Shown: positions 1 through 6,462, counted from the first letter of the stretch. The stretch is DNA of 7,125 nucleotides from Thermoprotei archaeon (GCA_003649665.1 QMSL01000068.1:1-7125); one strand, 5' to 3'. The notes: generated from the letters alone by a model not told the origin. Numbers and translations are program-made.

Positions 1-654
1 GTGAATCTTACGTATCCTTATTTTCCTGCTATCTAGAAGAAGGTTCGATATAGGCACGTAGTACTTATTAAACACATGTGGAACTGCTGGTTGTAACTCT
101 ATAAGCTGTAACGTCACATTCCTTTTAAGAGCATAGTTGATTATATTCCATACCTCTTCATCGTTAATTCCACGTAGAACAACTACGTTTAGCTTTATAC
201 TATCAAATCCCACTTCAAGAGCGTTCTCTATTCCTTTCAATACCCGGTCTAGAGCATCTCTTCCTGTAATAAGCTTATACTTATCCCTTTCAAGCGTATG
301 TAAGCTTATATTTACCCTCATTAATCCGGCCTCTCTTAGTTTCTCTAGAAGTCTTTTTGACAGTAACGTTCCATTTGTAGTAAGTGATATATCTTTGACT
401 CCTCTAACTCCAGAGATAGCTCGTACTATGTCTACTATATCGTCTCTCAATAGAGGCTCTCCACCCGTTATCTTATACTTCGTTATGCCTAGACCAGTGC
501 CGACTTTAGCTATAAACTCGTAATCCTCTACATCAAGAAGATCATCCTCTGGAGGGGATCCTTCATGATGGCAGAAGAAGCATGAGAGGTTACATTTATA
601 AGTAATTATAAGCCTTAAGGTTGTTATCCTTCGTCCATACTTATCAATTAACAT
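1..654 (-). CDS. moaA: GTP 3',8-cyclase MoaA (3'-truncated by window edge)
   Basis: Radical SAM enzyme of the first molybdenum/tungsten cofactor step, converting GTP to 3',8-cyclo-GTP, which MoaC makes into cyclic pyranopterin monophosphate; cytoplasmic. Reading the minus strand from the ATG at 654 gives 218 residues open to the window edge. The N-terminus MLIDKYGRRITTLRL fits MoaA, including the Arg (14) expected to contact the GTP triphosphate. The radical SAM cluster motif is CNLSCFFC (residues 21-28), followed by HHEG. ITGGEPLLR (62-70) and TTNG (92-95) are SAM-binding family hallmarks, and NVVVLRGIND (156-165) is also typical. The usual Asp-Arg just before the first Cys is Tyr-Lys here. 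The C-terminal second Fe-S cluster motif lies outside the window (family length is about 300-340). ATG 654 is the first usable start after the divergent promoter; no clear Shine-Dalgarno precedes it, consistent with a short-leader transcript. Confidence 0.95.
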   Translation of the reverse strand, partial: MLIDKYGRRITTLRLIITYKCNLSCFFCHHEGSPPEDDLLDVEDYEFIAKVGTGLGITKYKITGGEPLLRDDIVDIVRAISGVRGVKDISLTTNGTLLSKRLLEKLREAGLMRVNISLHTLERDKYKLITGRDALDRVLKGIENALEVGFDSIKLNVVVLRGINDEEVWNIINYALKRNVTLQLIELQPAVPHVFNKYYVPISNLLLDSRKIRIRKIH

Positions 655-690
655 ATGCTGAGACCAAGTTTGAGTTATACGATCATTTAG

Positions 691-698
691 CTTATAAG
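691..698. promoter_or_regulatory. Palindromic TATA box shared by moaA and moaB
   Basis: CTTATAAG is its own reverse complement and is the best TATA-like element between the divergent moaA and moaB genes. Counting about 26 bases from its centre predicts start sites near 668 on the minus strand (about 14 bases before the moaA ATG) and near 721 on the plus strand (about 22 bases before the moaB ATG at 743). Both fit archaeal spacing. The placement is read from the sequence; use in both directions is inference. Confidence 0.6.
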
Positions 699-731
699 TG
701 CGATCGCTATGTGTTAATACCGTGAATACAC

Positions 732-736
732 GGAAG
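732..736 (+). promoter_or_regulatory. Possible ribosome binding site supporting the moaB ATG at 743
   Basis: GGAAG ends 6 bases before the ATG at 743. It is an imperfect Shine-Dalgarno match, but it supports this start over the in-frame GTG at 698, which overlaps the predicted TATA box and would lie upstream of the transcription start. A GTG at 722, almost exactly at the predicted start site, is a leaderless alternative. Confidence 0.4.
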
Positions 737-742
737 ATACAT

Positions 743-1237
743 ATGGCGTCAGCCCCAAGAACAATAAGCTTCCTCGTAGTAATTGTAAGCACTAGTAGAT
801 ATAAAGATAAGAGTAAGGAAGATATTTCAGGCGAGTTAATTCTTTCCATTCTAAAGGGAGACGGTCATGAAGTGATTGATAAAATAATAATCCCTGACGA
901 CCCCCTTCGCATAGAGGATATAATTGACAAATACGCTGGGAACGTAGATGTAATAATATTCTCTGGAGGAACAGGCCTATCCCCTACAGACATAACTCCT
1001 GATGTTATCATGAGGAAAGTAGAACGGAAAATTCCTGGCTTTGGCGAACTCTTCAGATATCTAACTTATAATGAACAAGGCCCTATTGCCATGCTTAGTA
1101 GGGCATGTGCTGGTATACTTAAGGGAACTGTTATCTTCTCGATTCCCGGTTCTCCTAATGCGGTTAAACTAGCTCTAGAAAAGCTAATACTTCCCGAGAT
1201 AAGGCATATAGTAGCACATGTTAAAGGCATGGTATGA
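743..1237 (+). CDS. moaB: Molybdopterin adenylyltransferase, MoaB family
   Basis: MoaB/MogA-family protein; archaeal MoaB activates molybdopterin by adenylylation (MPT-AMP) before MoeA inserts the metal. It is 164 residues from the ATG at 743, within the usual 160-180. Family motifs are clear: the molybdopterin-binding SGGTGLSPTDITPD (74-87), SRACAGI (119-125) and SIPGSPNAV (133-141), with GELFRYLTYNEQGPIAML between them. The open frame extends upstream to a GTG at 698, but that codon overlaps the TATA box, so 743 is preferred and GTG 722 is possible. It heads a compact run with the two moeA genes: 15 bases separate its stop from the next start. The assignment is secure at family level; MoaB rather than MogA follows archaeal convention. 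Confidence 0.93.
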   Translation: MASAPRTISFLVVIVSTSRYKDKSKEDISGELILSILKGDGHEVIDKIIIPDDPLRIEDIIDKYAGNVDVIIFSGGTGLSPTDITPDVIMRKVERKIPGFGELFRYLTYNEQGPIAMLSRACAGILKGTVIFSIPGSPNAVKLALEKLILPEIRHIVAHVKGMV

Positions 1238-1252
1238 TAAGGGGAGAACTAT

Positions 1253-2482
1253 ATGGAGTTCTTAAGCGTCCGTGATGCCTGGAAGATAATAAAGGACAAG
1301 GTGCTACGTCACGTTAAGATAGAGAAGATAATAGTCAATGTGAGAGATGCTTTAGGCTCGTTTGCAGCGGATGATATAAAGGCACTAATCGACTATCCTA
1401 AGCACGATATTGCACTCTTTGATGGATATGCCGTAAGAGCTGAGGATACAACGTCAGCATCAATGAGTAATCCGGTAATGTTAAGGCTCACGAATAAGGA
1501 CGTCATAGGAAGATATGAGGCTAAGATTATTAATGTTGGTGAAACTCTTCCAAAAGGCGCGAACGCAGTATTACCATATGAGTATGCTAATGTTGAAGGA
1601 TCCATAATAGAAGCTATTAGATCAGTTAGACCGTATGCAAATATCGCGCTTAAAGGAGAAGATGTACGCTGTGGTACAGTCATAGTCAGAAAAGGGGAAT
1701 GCATTGATTTCTTCAAGCAGGCTCTCCTTTTAAGGGCTGGAATAGCTGAAGTTCCCGTATGGAGGAGAATAAGAGTAGGCATGTTGGTCATTGGTAATGA
1801 AGTAGTTAGAAATATGAATATATACCTGAATAAAGACGATGCAGTTTACGATATTACAAGTCCCCTGATAATAGGTGCATTGAGAAAATGCTGTGAGGTC
1901 GTAGATTTAGGAATCGTTAAGGATGATGAGAACGAGATACTTAGAATGCTTCAGAGAGAAGACGTTGATGTATTTATCACGTTAGGTGGTACGTCATTGG
2001 GGAAACGAGACGTCACAATCAAGGTTATTGAAAAATACGGTGATGTACTCTTCCATGGCATAACGTTAGTTCCTGGACGTACTATGGCCGTTGGTCTCAT
2101 AAATGACAGACCTATATTCATGCTTAGTGGATTTCCCGTAGCTGCTTTCGCTCAACTTAAGGTGTTAGTTGAACCATACATACTGAGAATATATTGTGCA
2201 ACAATTGAAGTGCTTCCTATAATGGCAGAACTCTCCTCTAGAGTTGCCTCTACCATAGGCTTTTTAAACATAGTACGCGTTAAACTAAGGGAGGAGCACG
2301 GGAAGATTATAGCCCAACCATTAAGGTTAAGGGGTTCTGGAATATTATCGAGCATTGCATTGGCTAATGGTATACTTCTAATTAGTGAAAATGTAGAGGG
2401 ATATGATAGAGGAGCCTTAGTAGCCGTTTACAGAAGAGATGATCCCTGGGGTCTTAAATATGTCGAGGGTAATATTTCATGA
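1253..2482 (+). CDS. moeA: Divergent MoeA-family molybdopterin molybdenumtransferase
   Basis: MoeA-family protein of 409 residues, the normal single-domain length. MoeA catalyses insertion of molybdate or tungstate into adenylylated molybdopterin. A strong Shine-Dalgarno, GGGGAG at 1241-1246, precedes the ATG by 6 bases. Recognisable pieces are FDGYAVRAED (56-65), GED (135-137), IGNEV (180-184), YDITS (199-203), LGGTSLGKRD (244-253), FHGITLVPGRT (267-277) and GSGILSS (361-367). The acidic positions of the E. coli site appear kept (D57, D137, E183, D239, D253). Other conserved positions have drifted: the TGA motif is VGE (95-97), the KPGK element is VPGR (273-276) and the PGNP loop is SGFP (292-295). 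The adjacent paralogue keeps canonical or near-canonical forms of these motifs. It may have altered metal or substrate specificity, or be a partner subunit. Family assignment is secure; activity is uncertain. Confidence 0.92.
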   Translation: MEFLSVRDAWKIIKDKVLRHVKIEKIIVNVRDALGSFAADDIKALIDYPKHDIALFDGYAVRAEDTTSASMSNPVMLRLTNKDVIGRYEAKIINVGETLPKGANAVLPYEYANVEGSIIEAIRSVRPYANIALKGEDVRCGTVIVRKGECIDFFKQALLLRAGIAEVPVWRRIRVGMLVIGNEVVRNMNIYLNKDDAVYDITSPLIIGALRKCCEVVDLGIVKDDENEILRMLQREDVDVFITLGGTSLGKRDVTIKVIEKYGDVLFHGITLVPGRTMAVGLINDRPIFMLSGFPVAAFAQLKVLVEPYILRIYCATIEVLPIMAELSSRVASTIGFLNIVRVKLREEHGKIIAQPLRLRGSGILSSIALANGILLISENVEGYDRGALVAVYRRDDPWGLKYVEGNIS

Positions 2483-4418
2483 ATTACGCGACTTAGCTGA
2501 TGCATTAAATCTGGTCCTATCCCTAGTCAACACGTTGCCTACGGAGATAGTTAGCATTAAGCGATCATTAGGTAGAATACTAGCTGAGGATATCCGTGCT
2601 CCAATATCTCTACCTCCATTCGATAGATCATCCGTTGATGGTTACGCCGTTCGTTCCCCTGATATAGCATCAGCTGATGAACATAAACCAATTAAGCTTA
2701 GGCTTAAAGGTCATGTAAAAGTTGGCGAAACCCCGAGATTAGAAGTAAATGATCATGAGGCTATAGAAGTAGATACTGGTGCTGCAATTCCTCCTGGAGC
2801 TGACTCCGTTGTAATGGAAGAATACACTTCAAGGGAAAATGAAAACACGATAATAGTTTATAGAAGCACGAGTCCTGGCGAAAACGTATTCTACACGGGA
2901 ACCGACGTAATGAAGGATGAACTAGTCCTAACAAGGGGTACACGCATAGGTATAAAGGAGATATCAATATTGTCTTCTCTTGGAATAAATAAGGTAAAAG
3001 TATACATGAAACCGAGGATTGCCATAATATCTACGGGAAGGGAGCTTATCCCTCCGGGTTCTAGCTACGTACCGTTTAAAATATATGACACTAATAGCTA
3101 CATGATATACTCGTTTCTCACAACTCTAGGCTGCCATGCGGAAATCCTAGGGATAATCCCTGATGATTACGATAAATTGAGCTCATCTATTATGAAGGCA
3201 TGTGAGTTTTACGACCTAATAATAACGTCTGGTGGTACCTCTGCTGGAAAGGAAGATATAGTCTACAGGGTGCTAAATGATATAGGTAACATAATAGTAC
3301 ATGGTTTAAGGACCAGACCTGGAAAGCCAACTCTAATAGCTCTTGTCAATAAAAAACTTGTAATAGGATTGCCTGGTCATCCTGTCTCAGCTTTTATGAT
3401 AATGCATGTCCTCGTAAGACCGATAGTTCTAAAGATGATGGGCTGTAGGAGATTAAACTACCCATATATTAGGGCTAAATTAAGTCGTAAACTAGTTCTC
3501 AGAAAAGGTTATCTAAACATAATTCCGGTAGCTCTTATCAGGGTCAATGATGGCTTCATAGCATATCCTACCTTTAAGGGTAGTGGACTTTTGTCTAGTA
3601 TAATACCTGCTGATGGCTTTATTGAAGTTGAAGGTAATAAAGAGTTCCTCCCTGCTAATACATGGGTTGAAGTAAAACTTTTCTCTGATAAGATATCCTT
3701 ACCTGATTTAACGTTCATAGGGAGTCATTGTCTCGTCACTGATAAAATATTAAGCTCTCTCGAAATGAAGGGCTTTCTCATTAGGAGAATTTACGTTGGC
3801 TCGCTTGAAGGCCTTAAGGCATGTATACGAGGTGAGGCAGATATTGCTGGAATACATCTACTACATGAGGATTCTGGTCAATATAATGTCCCCTTCATAA
3901 AACTATATGGTGCTGAGGACAAAGTCGTTCTCATAAGAGGATTTAAGCGACGGCAGGGACTCGTAGTGGCAAAGGGGAATCCAAAGTCAATCACGAACTT
4001 GAAGGATATACTAACGAGGAATGACATAAGGTTTGTGAATAGGAATAAAGGTAGTGGTACTCGAATTCTCTTAGATATCCTGTTAAGATCCATATGTAAA
4101 GAAGAAGGTATTGACTTCAACTCTGCCATTAAACGAATTAAGGGCTACAGTTGGGAGGTATTTACGCATACCGCAGTTGCATCCGCAATACTTCATGGAA
4201 AAGCCGATGTAGGTATTGCCGTGGAATATGTTGCAAGGCTAATGAGCTTAGACTTCATACCTATTGCTGTTGAACAATACGACTACGTAATCCCAAGGAG
4301 TAAGCTTAGCACAAAGCCCGTACAACAGTTCTTAGCAATGCTGAAGGCTATCAAGAACAATTTAAGGCTACCAGGTGTGGAGTTTACGGAGGATTCAGGA
4401 GAGATAATAGAAATCTGA
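2460..4418 (+). CDS. moeA: MoeA fused to C-terminal PBP-like (LysR substrate-binding-like) domain
   Basis: Two-part protein of 652 residues. Residues 1 to about 408 are a full MoeA, predicted to insert molybdate or tungstate into adenylylated molybdopterin. Its motifs are near canonical: FDRSSVDGYAV (54-64), DTGAAIPPGAD (105-115), GTD (147-149), STGREL (191-196), YDTNS (209-213), SGGTSAGKED (257-266), RPGKPT (286-291) and LPGHPVSAF (304-312). Residues about 420-643 are a PBP-like domain of the type found fused to archaeal MoeA (Pfam PBP_like), with GSHC (421-424), GSLEGLKAC, GEADIAGIHLL (458-468), RRQGLVVAKGNP, FVNRNKGSGTR (525-535) and KADVGIAVEY. There is no signal peptide, so the domain is cytoplasmic and may bind the metal oxyanion or a cofactor intermediate. 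ATG 2460 is chosen because the MoeA homology begins there and GGGGT lies just upstream; ATG 2439 adds 7 residues. The gene overlaps the previous moeA by 23 bases in another frame, suggesting coupled translation. Confidence 0.94.
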   Translation: MSRVIFHELRDLADALNLVLSLVNTLPTEIVSIKRSLGRILAEDIRAPISLPPFDRSSVDGYAVRSPDIASADEHKPIKLRLKGHVKVGETPRLEVNDHEAIEVDTGAAIPPGADSVVMEEYTSRENENTIIVYRSTSPGENVFYTGTDVMKDELVLTRGTRIGIKEISILSSLGINKVKVYMKPRIAIISTGRELIPPGSSYVPFKIYDTNSYMIYSFLTTLGCHAEILGIIPDDYDKLSSSIMKACEFYDLIITSGGTSAGKEDIVYRVLNDIGNIIVHGLRTRPGKPTLIALVNKKLVIGLPGHPVSAFMIMHVLVRPIVLKMMGCRRLNYPYIRAKLSRKLVLRKGYLNIIPVALIRVNDGFIAYPTFKGSGLLSSIIPADGFIEVEGNKEFLPANTWVEVKLFSDKISLPDLTFIGSHCLVTDKILSSLEMKGFLIRRIYVGSLEGLKACIRGEADIAGIHLLHEDSGQYNVPFIKLYGAEDKVVLIRGFKRRQGLVVAKGNPKSITNLKDILTRNDIRFVNRNKGSGTRILLDILLRSICKEEGIDFNSAIKRIKGYSWEVFTHTAVASAILHGKADVGIAVEYVARLMSLDFIPIAVEQYDYVIPRSKLSTKPVQQFLAMLKAIKNNLRLPGVEFTEDSGEIIEI

Positions 4419-4533
4419 GATCGATGGCCTCATCATTTAGTCAGACGCGAGCTACCTCTTCATCTGATAATCATTACGCTAGAGGACATATTAAGTGTTT
4501 TGTCTACATAATAAAGCTTCTATGAGCGTAACT

Positions 4534-4540
4534 GTTTAAG
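4534..4540 (+). promoter_or_regulatory. Probable TATA box of the archaemetzincin-like gene
   Basis: GTTTAAG is centred about 26 bases before position 4563, placing the transcription start essentially at the ATG at 4565 and giving a leaderless mRNA. It also argues against the in-frame GTG at 4544. An AATAAAG at 4510-4516 is a weaker alternative that would permit the GTG start. Confidence 0.45.
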
Positions 4541-4564
4541 TCGGTGTGCTTAGCTATATTATTG

Positions 4565-5530
4565 ATGATATCTAGGGATGATGGAGAAGAGCGCATAGAT
4601 TTAAAGAATTTAGAAAGATTAACAGTACTTCCCATAAGGATAACAGAGCCTTGGTGTAAATTTAGTAGGTTTACCTTGCCCATACCTCCGGAGAGACTTT
4701 GGATACTTACTAATCTAGTTCATGCGATAGGAGATGTCCTGTCTGGAACAAACGTATCAAAAGTCAAAATTAGCATTAACTTAGATGATCTCAGCATGGC
4801 GCTTGCCCTTTACGACGAAAACGGGAGAAGAATATACTTCGACTTTATAGGCTCTACGTTTCCTGAGAAGTTGTTAGAAGAGGTGGGCTTTAATAAGGAG
4901 GAAGTAGTCACTATCAGGAATAAGTGGAAGGTTATCTCTGAAAAACTTAAGTCACAACAACTCCTTCTCGTCCTTCAGCCTCTCCTTCCTGTTGATATTA
5001 GCACCGTTAGAGAAATTGTAAGAATGATAAAGGATCGCTTTAAGAACTTCACTATTATCTTAAAAGAACCTATTAAGATGCCTGAGAAGTTCCTCGATTC
5101 CGGAAGAGGGCAAATTAGGGCTGATCTCGCATTGAATTGGCTTAAAAGTATAAAGAATTCAAGGGGCTTCCTTCTTGGCATAACGGATCATGATCTCTAT
5201 ATTCCTAACTATAATTTTGTCTTCAACGTTCAAGATAAATATACATTCTCAAAGGTGAGTATTTTCTCCTTAAGAAGACTGCGTCAAAGCTTTTATAATC
5301 TCCCAGAGAACAGACAATTATTCTTAGAGAGGGTAAGGAAGCAGGTATATCATATAATAGGTCATTTCTTAGGCCTTTCCGATTGTCCAAATAAGTTCTG
5401 CGTAATGAGTTATTCAAACTCTATACTTGAGCTTGACGCTAAAAGCACTGAGTTCTGCCCTCGATGTGAAGGATTACTAAAACCTGGGCGACTCATACTT
5501 CATCAAAACACCAATCAGAATCATGGTTAG
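4565..5530 (+). CDS. amzA: Archaemetzincin-like protein (family M54) lacking the catalytic Glu, with novel N-terminal domain
   Basis: 321 residues from the ATG at 4565 (GTG 4544 adds 7). Residues about 130-310 follow the archaemetzincin pattern: a beta strand (LLLVLQPLLPVD), a DSGRGQIRADLAL segment (178-190) matching the family's RGQY.A region, GITDHDLYIPNYNFVFN (205-221), a VSIFSLRRLRQSFY stretch, and the zinc and Cys signature. The active family signature is HExxHxxGxx(H)C, then C, CxM and CxxC. Here it is HIIGHFLGLSDC (263-274), C279-V-M281, and C298-x-x-C301. The Glu after the first His is Ile264, and the third His ligand position is Asp273. The Cys positions that bind the second, structural zinc are kept. 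The protein therefore probably folds and may bind zinc, but classical proteolysis is not expected. Residues 1-130 match nothing I know; typical archaemetzincins are only about 180-190 residues. No signal peptide or membrane segment is evident. Nothing links it functionally to the cofactor genes. Confidence 0.85.
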   Translation: MISRDDGEERIDLKNLERLTVLPIRITEPWCKFSRFTLPIPPERLWILTNLVHAIGDVLSGTNVSKVKISINLDDLSMALALYDENGRRIYFDFIGSTFPEKLLEEVGFNKEEVVTIRNKWKVISEKLKSQQLLLVLQPLLPVDISTVREIVRMIKDRFKNFTIILKEPIKMPEKFLDSGRGQIRADLALNWLKSIKNSRGFLLGITDHDLYIPNYNFVFNVQDKYTFSKVSIFSLRRLRQSFYNLPENRQLFLERVRKQVYHIIGHFLGLSDCPNKFCVMSYSNSILELDAKSTEFCPRCEGLLKPGRLILHQNTNQNHG

Positions 5531-5575
5531 TTCATCCTCTATGATTCTCTGCAGTGTCCTATCAAAGCGGTACAC

Positions 5576-5583
5576 ATTTATAC
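5576..5583 (+). promoter_or_regulatory. Probable TATA box upstream of the 131-residue gene
   Basis: ATTTATAC in the 95-base gap after the archaemetzincin-like gene would place transcription start near 5606, leaving a leader of about 20 bases that contains the ribosome binding site. The spacing is good for an archaeal promoter, so this gene probably has its own transcript. Confidence 0.5.
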
Positions 5584-5610
5584 TTTAACGTAATTCTATT
5601 ATATCCCGAA

Positions 5611-5620
5611 AGGGCGTGAT
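5611..5620 (+). promoter_or_regulatory. Ribosome binding site for the 131-residue gene
   Basis: AGGGCGTGAT matches the archaeal Shine-Dalgarno consensus AGGAGGTGAT at 8 of 10 positions and ends 5 bases before the ATG at 5626. It fixes that start. Confidence 0.7.
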
Positions 5621-5625
5621 GACAC

Positions 5626-6021
5626 ATGAAGGTCATAGTTTCAACCGATGTGGAGGCATTCTCAAAGAAACTTGCAGGAATAATAGAGAGGAAAAGTTTA
5701 GAGAAAGCTAAGGGCCTTCGTAGGATAAGAGGAAGTGTCGATGTAACATTTGAGGATCCCGAAAAGAGAGATAAAGGTACGTTCAAACTCGTCGGATGTT
5801 ATGGTCTCTCAAAAGGATTTCCATTTAGAAAAATATATTATTTCGATGTAACCTTTAGTTTCACTAAAGGTCCTGAGGGCTACATTCTTGAGCTTAGTGA
5901 TATAAAGAGCTACACAATGGATAGAGGCGTAGTTAGCATTACGAAAATGAAGCCGCCAGAGGATTTAATAAATCTAGTTAAAGAGGATCTTACGGAGGCT
6001 GGTGCTAAAATCATTGAATAG
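5626..6021 (+). CDS. Uncharacterised 131-residue protein
   Basis: I do not recognise this protein. It is 131 residues with a well supported start (Shine-Dalgarno at 5611-5620). The pattern suggests a small soluble alpha/beta protein: a strand MKVIVST, a charged helix (about residues 10-35, rich in Lys, Arg and Glu), several alternating hydrophobic strands (GSVDVTFEDP at 36-45, then TFKLVG, IYYFDVTFSF, YILELSD and VVSITKM) and a C-terminal amphipathic helix (about 111-128). The only Cys is in LVGCYGLSKGFPF (about 55-67). There is no signal peptide, membrane span or metal motif. Codon use resembles the neighbours, there is a promoter and ribosome binding site, and the frame is open over 396 bases, so it is very likely a real gene. 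It converges with the next gene, their stops only 9 bases apart, and no function can be inferred from context. Confidence 0.8.
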   Translation: MKVIVSTDVEAFSKKLAGIIERKSLEKAKGLRRIRGSVDVTFEDPEKRDKGTFKLVGCYGLSKGFPFRKIYYFDVTFSFTKGPEGYILELSDIKSYTMDRGVVSITKMKPPEDLINLVKEDLTEAGAKIIE

Positions 6022-6030
6022 AATATTTAA

Positions 6031-6402
6031 TCACTTCTTCTTAGATGAGAGCTCTTTTTCGGTTTCTTGCTTTATCTTCTCACTCTTCTCTAAGGCCATC
6101 TTTGCAGCCTCGATTACTTTGGTATCATCAGCATATGCCTCCATGACTTTATTGAGTATATCTAGGAGTACCTGATAGTAGTTATTGCTTATCAGTGTTT
6201 TCATTACATCCTCAAAGTCGCCTGACATCAGGTAATCTGCTAACTTCTTGGGATCCCCTCCAAAGACGGAGAAATTATACTTATCTTCGGCTGAACTTAC
6301 AAGACTTTTCACTATATCTGAAACCTTAGGGCTTACATTTTTCTCTGCTAACTCTACATTTACTATCTGTCTTAAGAAGTCAAGCTTCCTCTTTAGAGAC
6401 AT
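6031..6402 (-). CDS. Uncharacterised 123-residue helical, Lys-rich protein
   Basis: Not recognised. The predicted product is almost all helix: an N-terminal helix (MSLKRKLDFLRQIVNVELAE), a central segment containing FSVFGGDPKKLADYLMSGDFEDV, and a long charged C-terminal helix from about residue 90 ending in SSKKK that may form a coiled coil. It contains no Cys, His, Trp, signal peptide or membrane span. The Shine-Dalgarno GAAGGTGA (6416-6409) lies 6 bases ahead of the ATG at 6402 and fixes the start. The open frame on the opposite strand over part of this region (6248-6511) lacks such support and is a shadow. The gene lies 166 bases downstream of the radical SAM gene on the same strand, so read-through is possible. 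The helical, charged composition would suit a nucleic-acid-binding or protein-binding role, but that is only a guess. Confidence 0.78.
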   Translation of the reverse strand: MSLKRKLDFLRQIVNVELAEKNVSPKVSDIVKSLVSSAEDKYNFSVFGGDPKKLADYLMSGDFEDVMKTLISNNYYQVLLDILNKVMEAYADDTKVIEAAKMALEKSEKIKQETEKELSSKKK

Positions 6403-6408
6403 GCTTAT

Positions 6409-6416
6409 TCACCTTC
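6409..6416 (-). promoter_or_regulatory. Ribosome binding site for the 123-residue gene
   Basis: On the minus strand GAAGGTGA matches GGAGGTGA at 7 of 8 positions and ends 6 bases before the ATG at 6402, fixing the start. Confidence 0.7.
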
Positions 6417-6437
6417 ATATTATAGGGGGGTCATCGC

Positions 6438-6443
6438 TTTTAA
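6438..6443 (-). promoter_or_regulatory. Possible TATA box for the 123-residue gene
   Basis: TTAAAA on the minus strand would start transcription near 6414, within the Shine-Dalgarno, which is marginal. CTTAAATTATAG at 6516-6505 is an alternative giving a leader of roughly 80 bases that would include the inverted repeat at 6463-6483. The two cannot be separated from sequence alone. Confidence 0.3.
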
Positions 6444-6462
6444 CCTTCATCATCTTGTCTCA

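Noticed and set aside
137..523. Plus-strand open frame of 128 codons.
   Set aside because: It lies entirely antisense to moaA, whose motifs are unambiguous; the translation is Ser-rich and low in domain character, as expected of a shadow frame.
698..742. GTG at 698 as the moaB start, adding 15 residues.
   Set aside because: It overlaps the predicted TATA box and lies upstream of the likely transcription start; the added residues do not look like MoaB.
4419..4564. Intergenic region after the fused moeA, with an ATGATGA on the minus strand and a short T run (TGTTTTGTC near 4498).
   Set aside because: The C-box-like motif has no matching D boxes and the T run is too short and unaccompanied to call a terminator. 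Only the TATA-like element near 4534 is supported.
5351..5467. Archaemetzincin-like gene as a decayed pseudogene.
   Set aside because: The frame is open throughout, the structural Cys positions and surrounding family motifs are intact, and a promoter is present, so loss of the Glu looks like functional change rather than decay.
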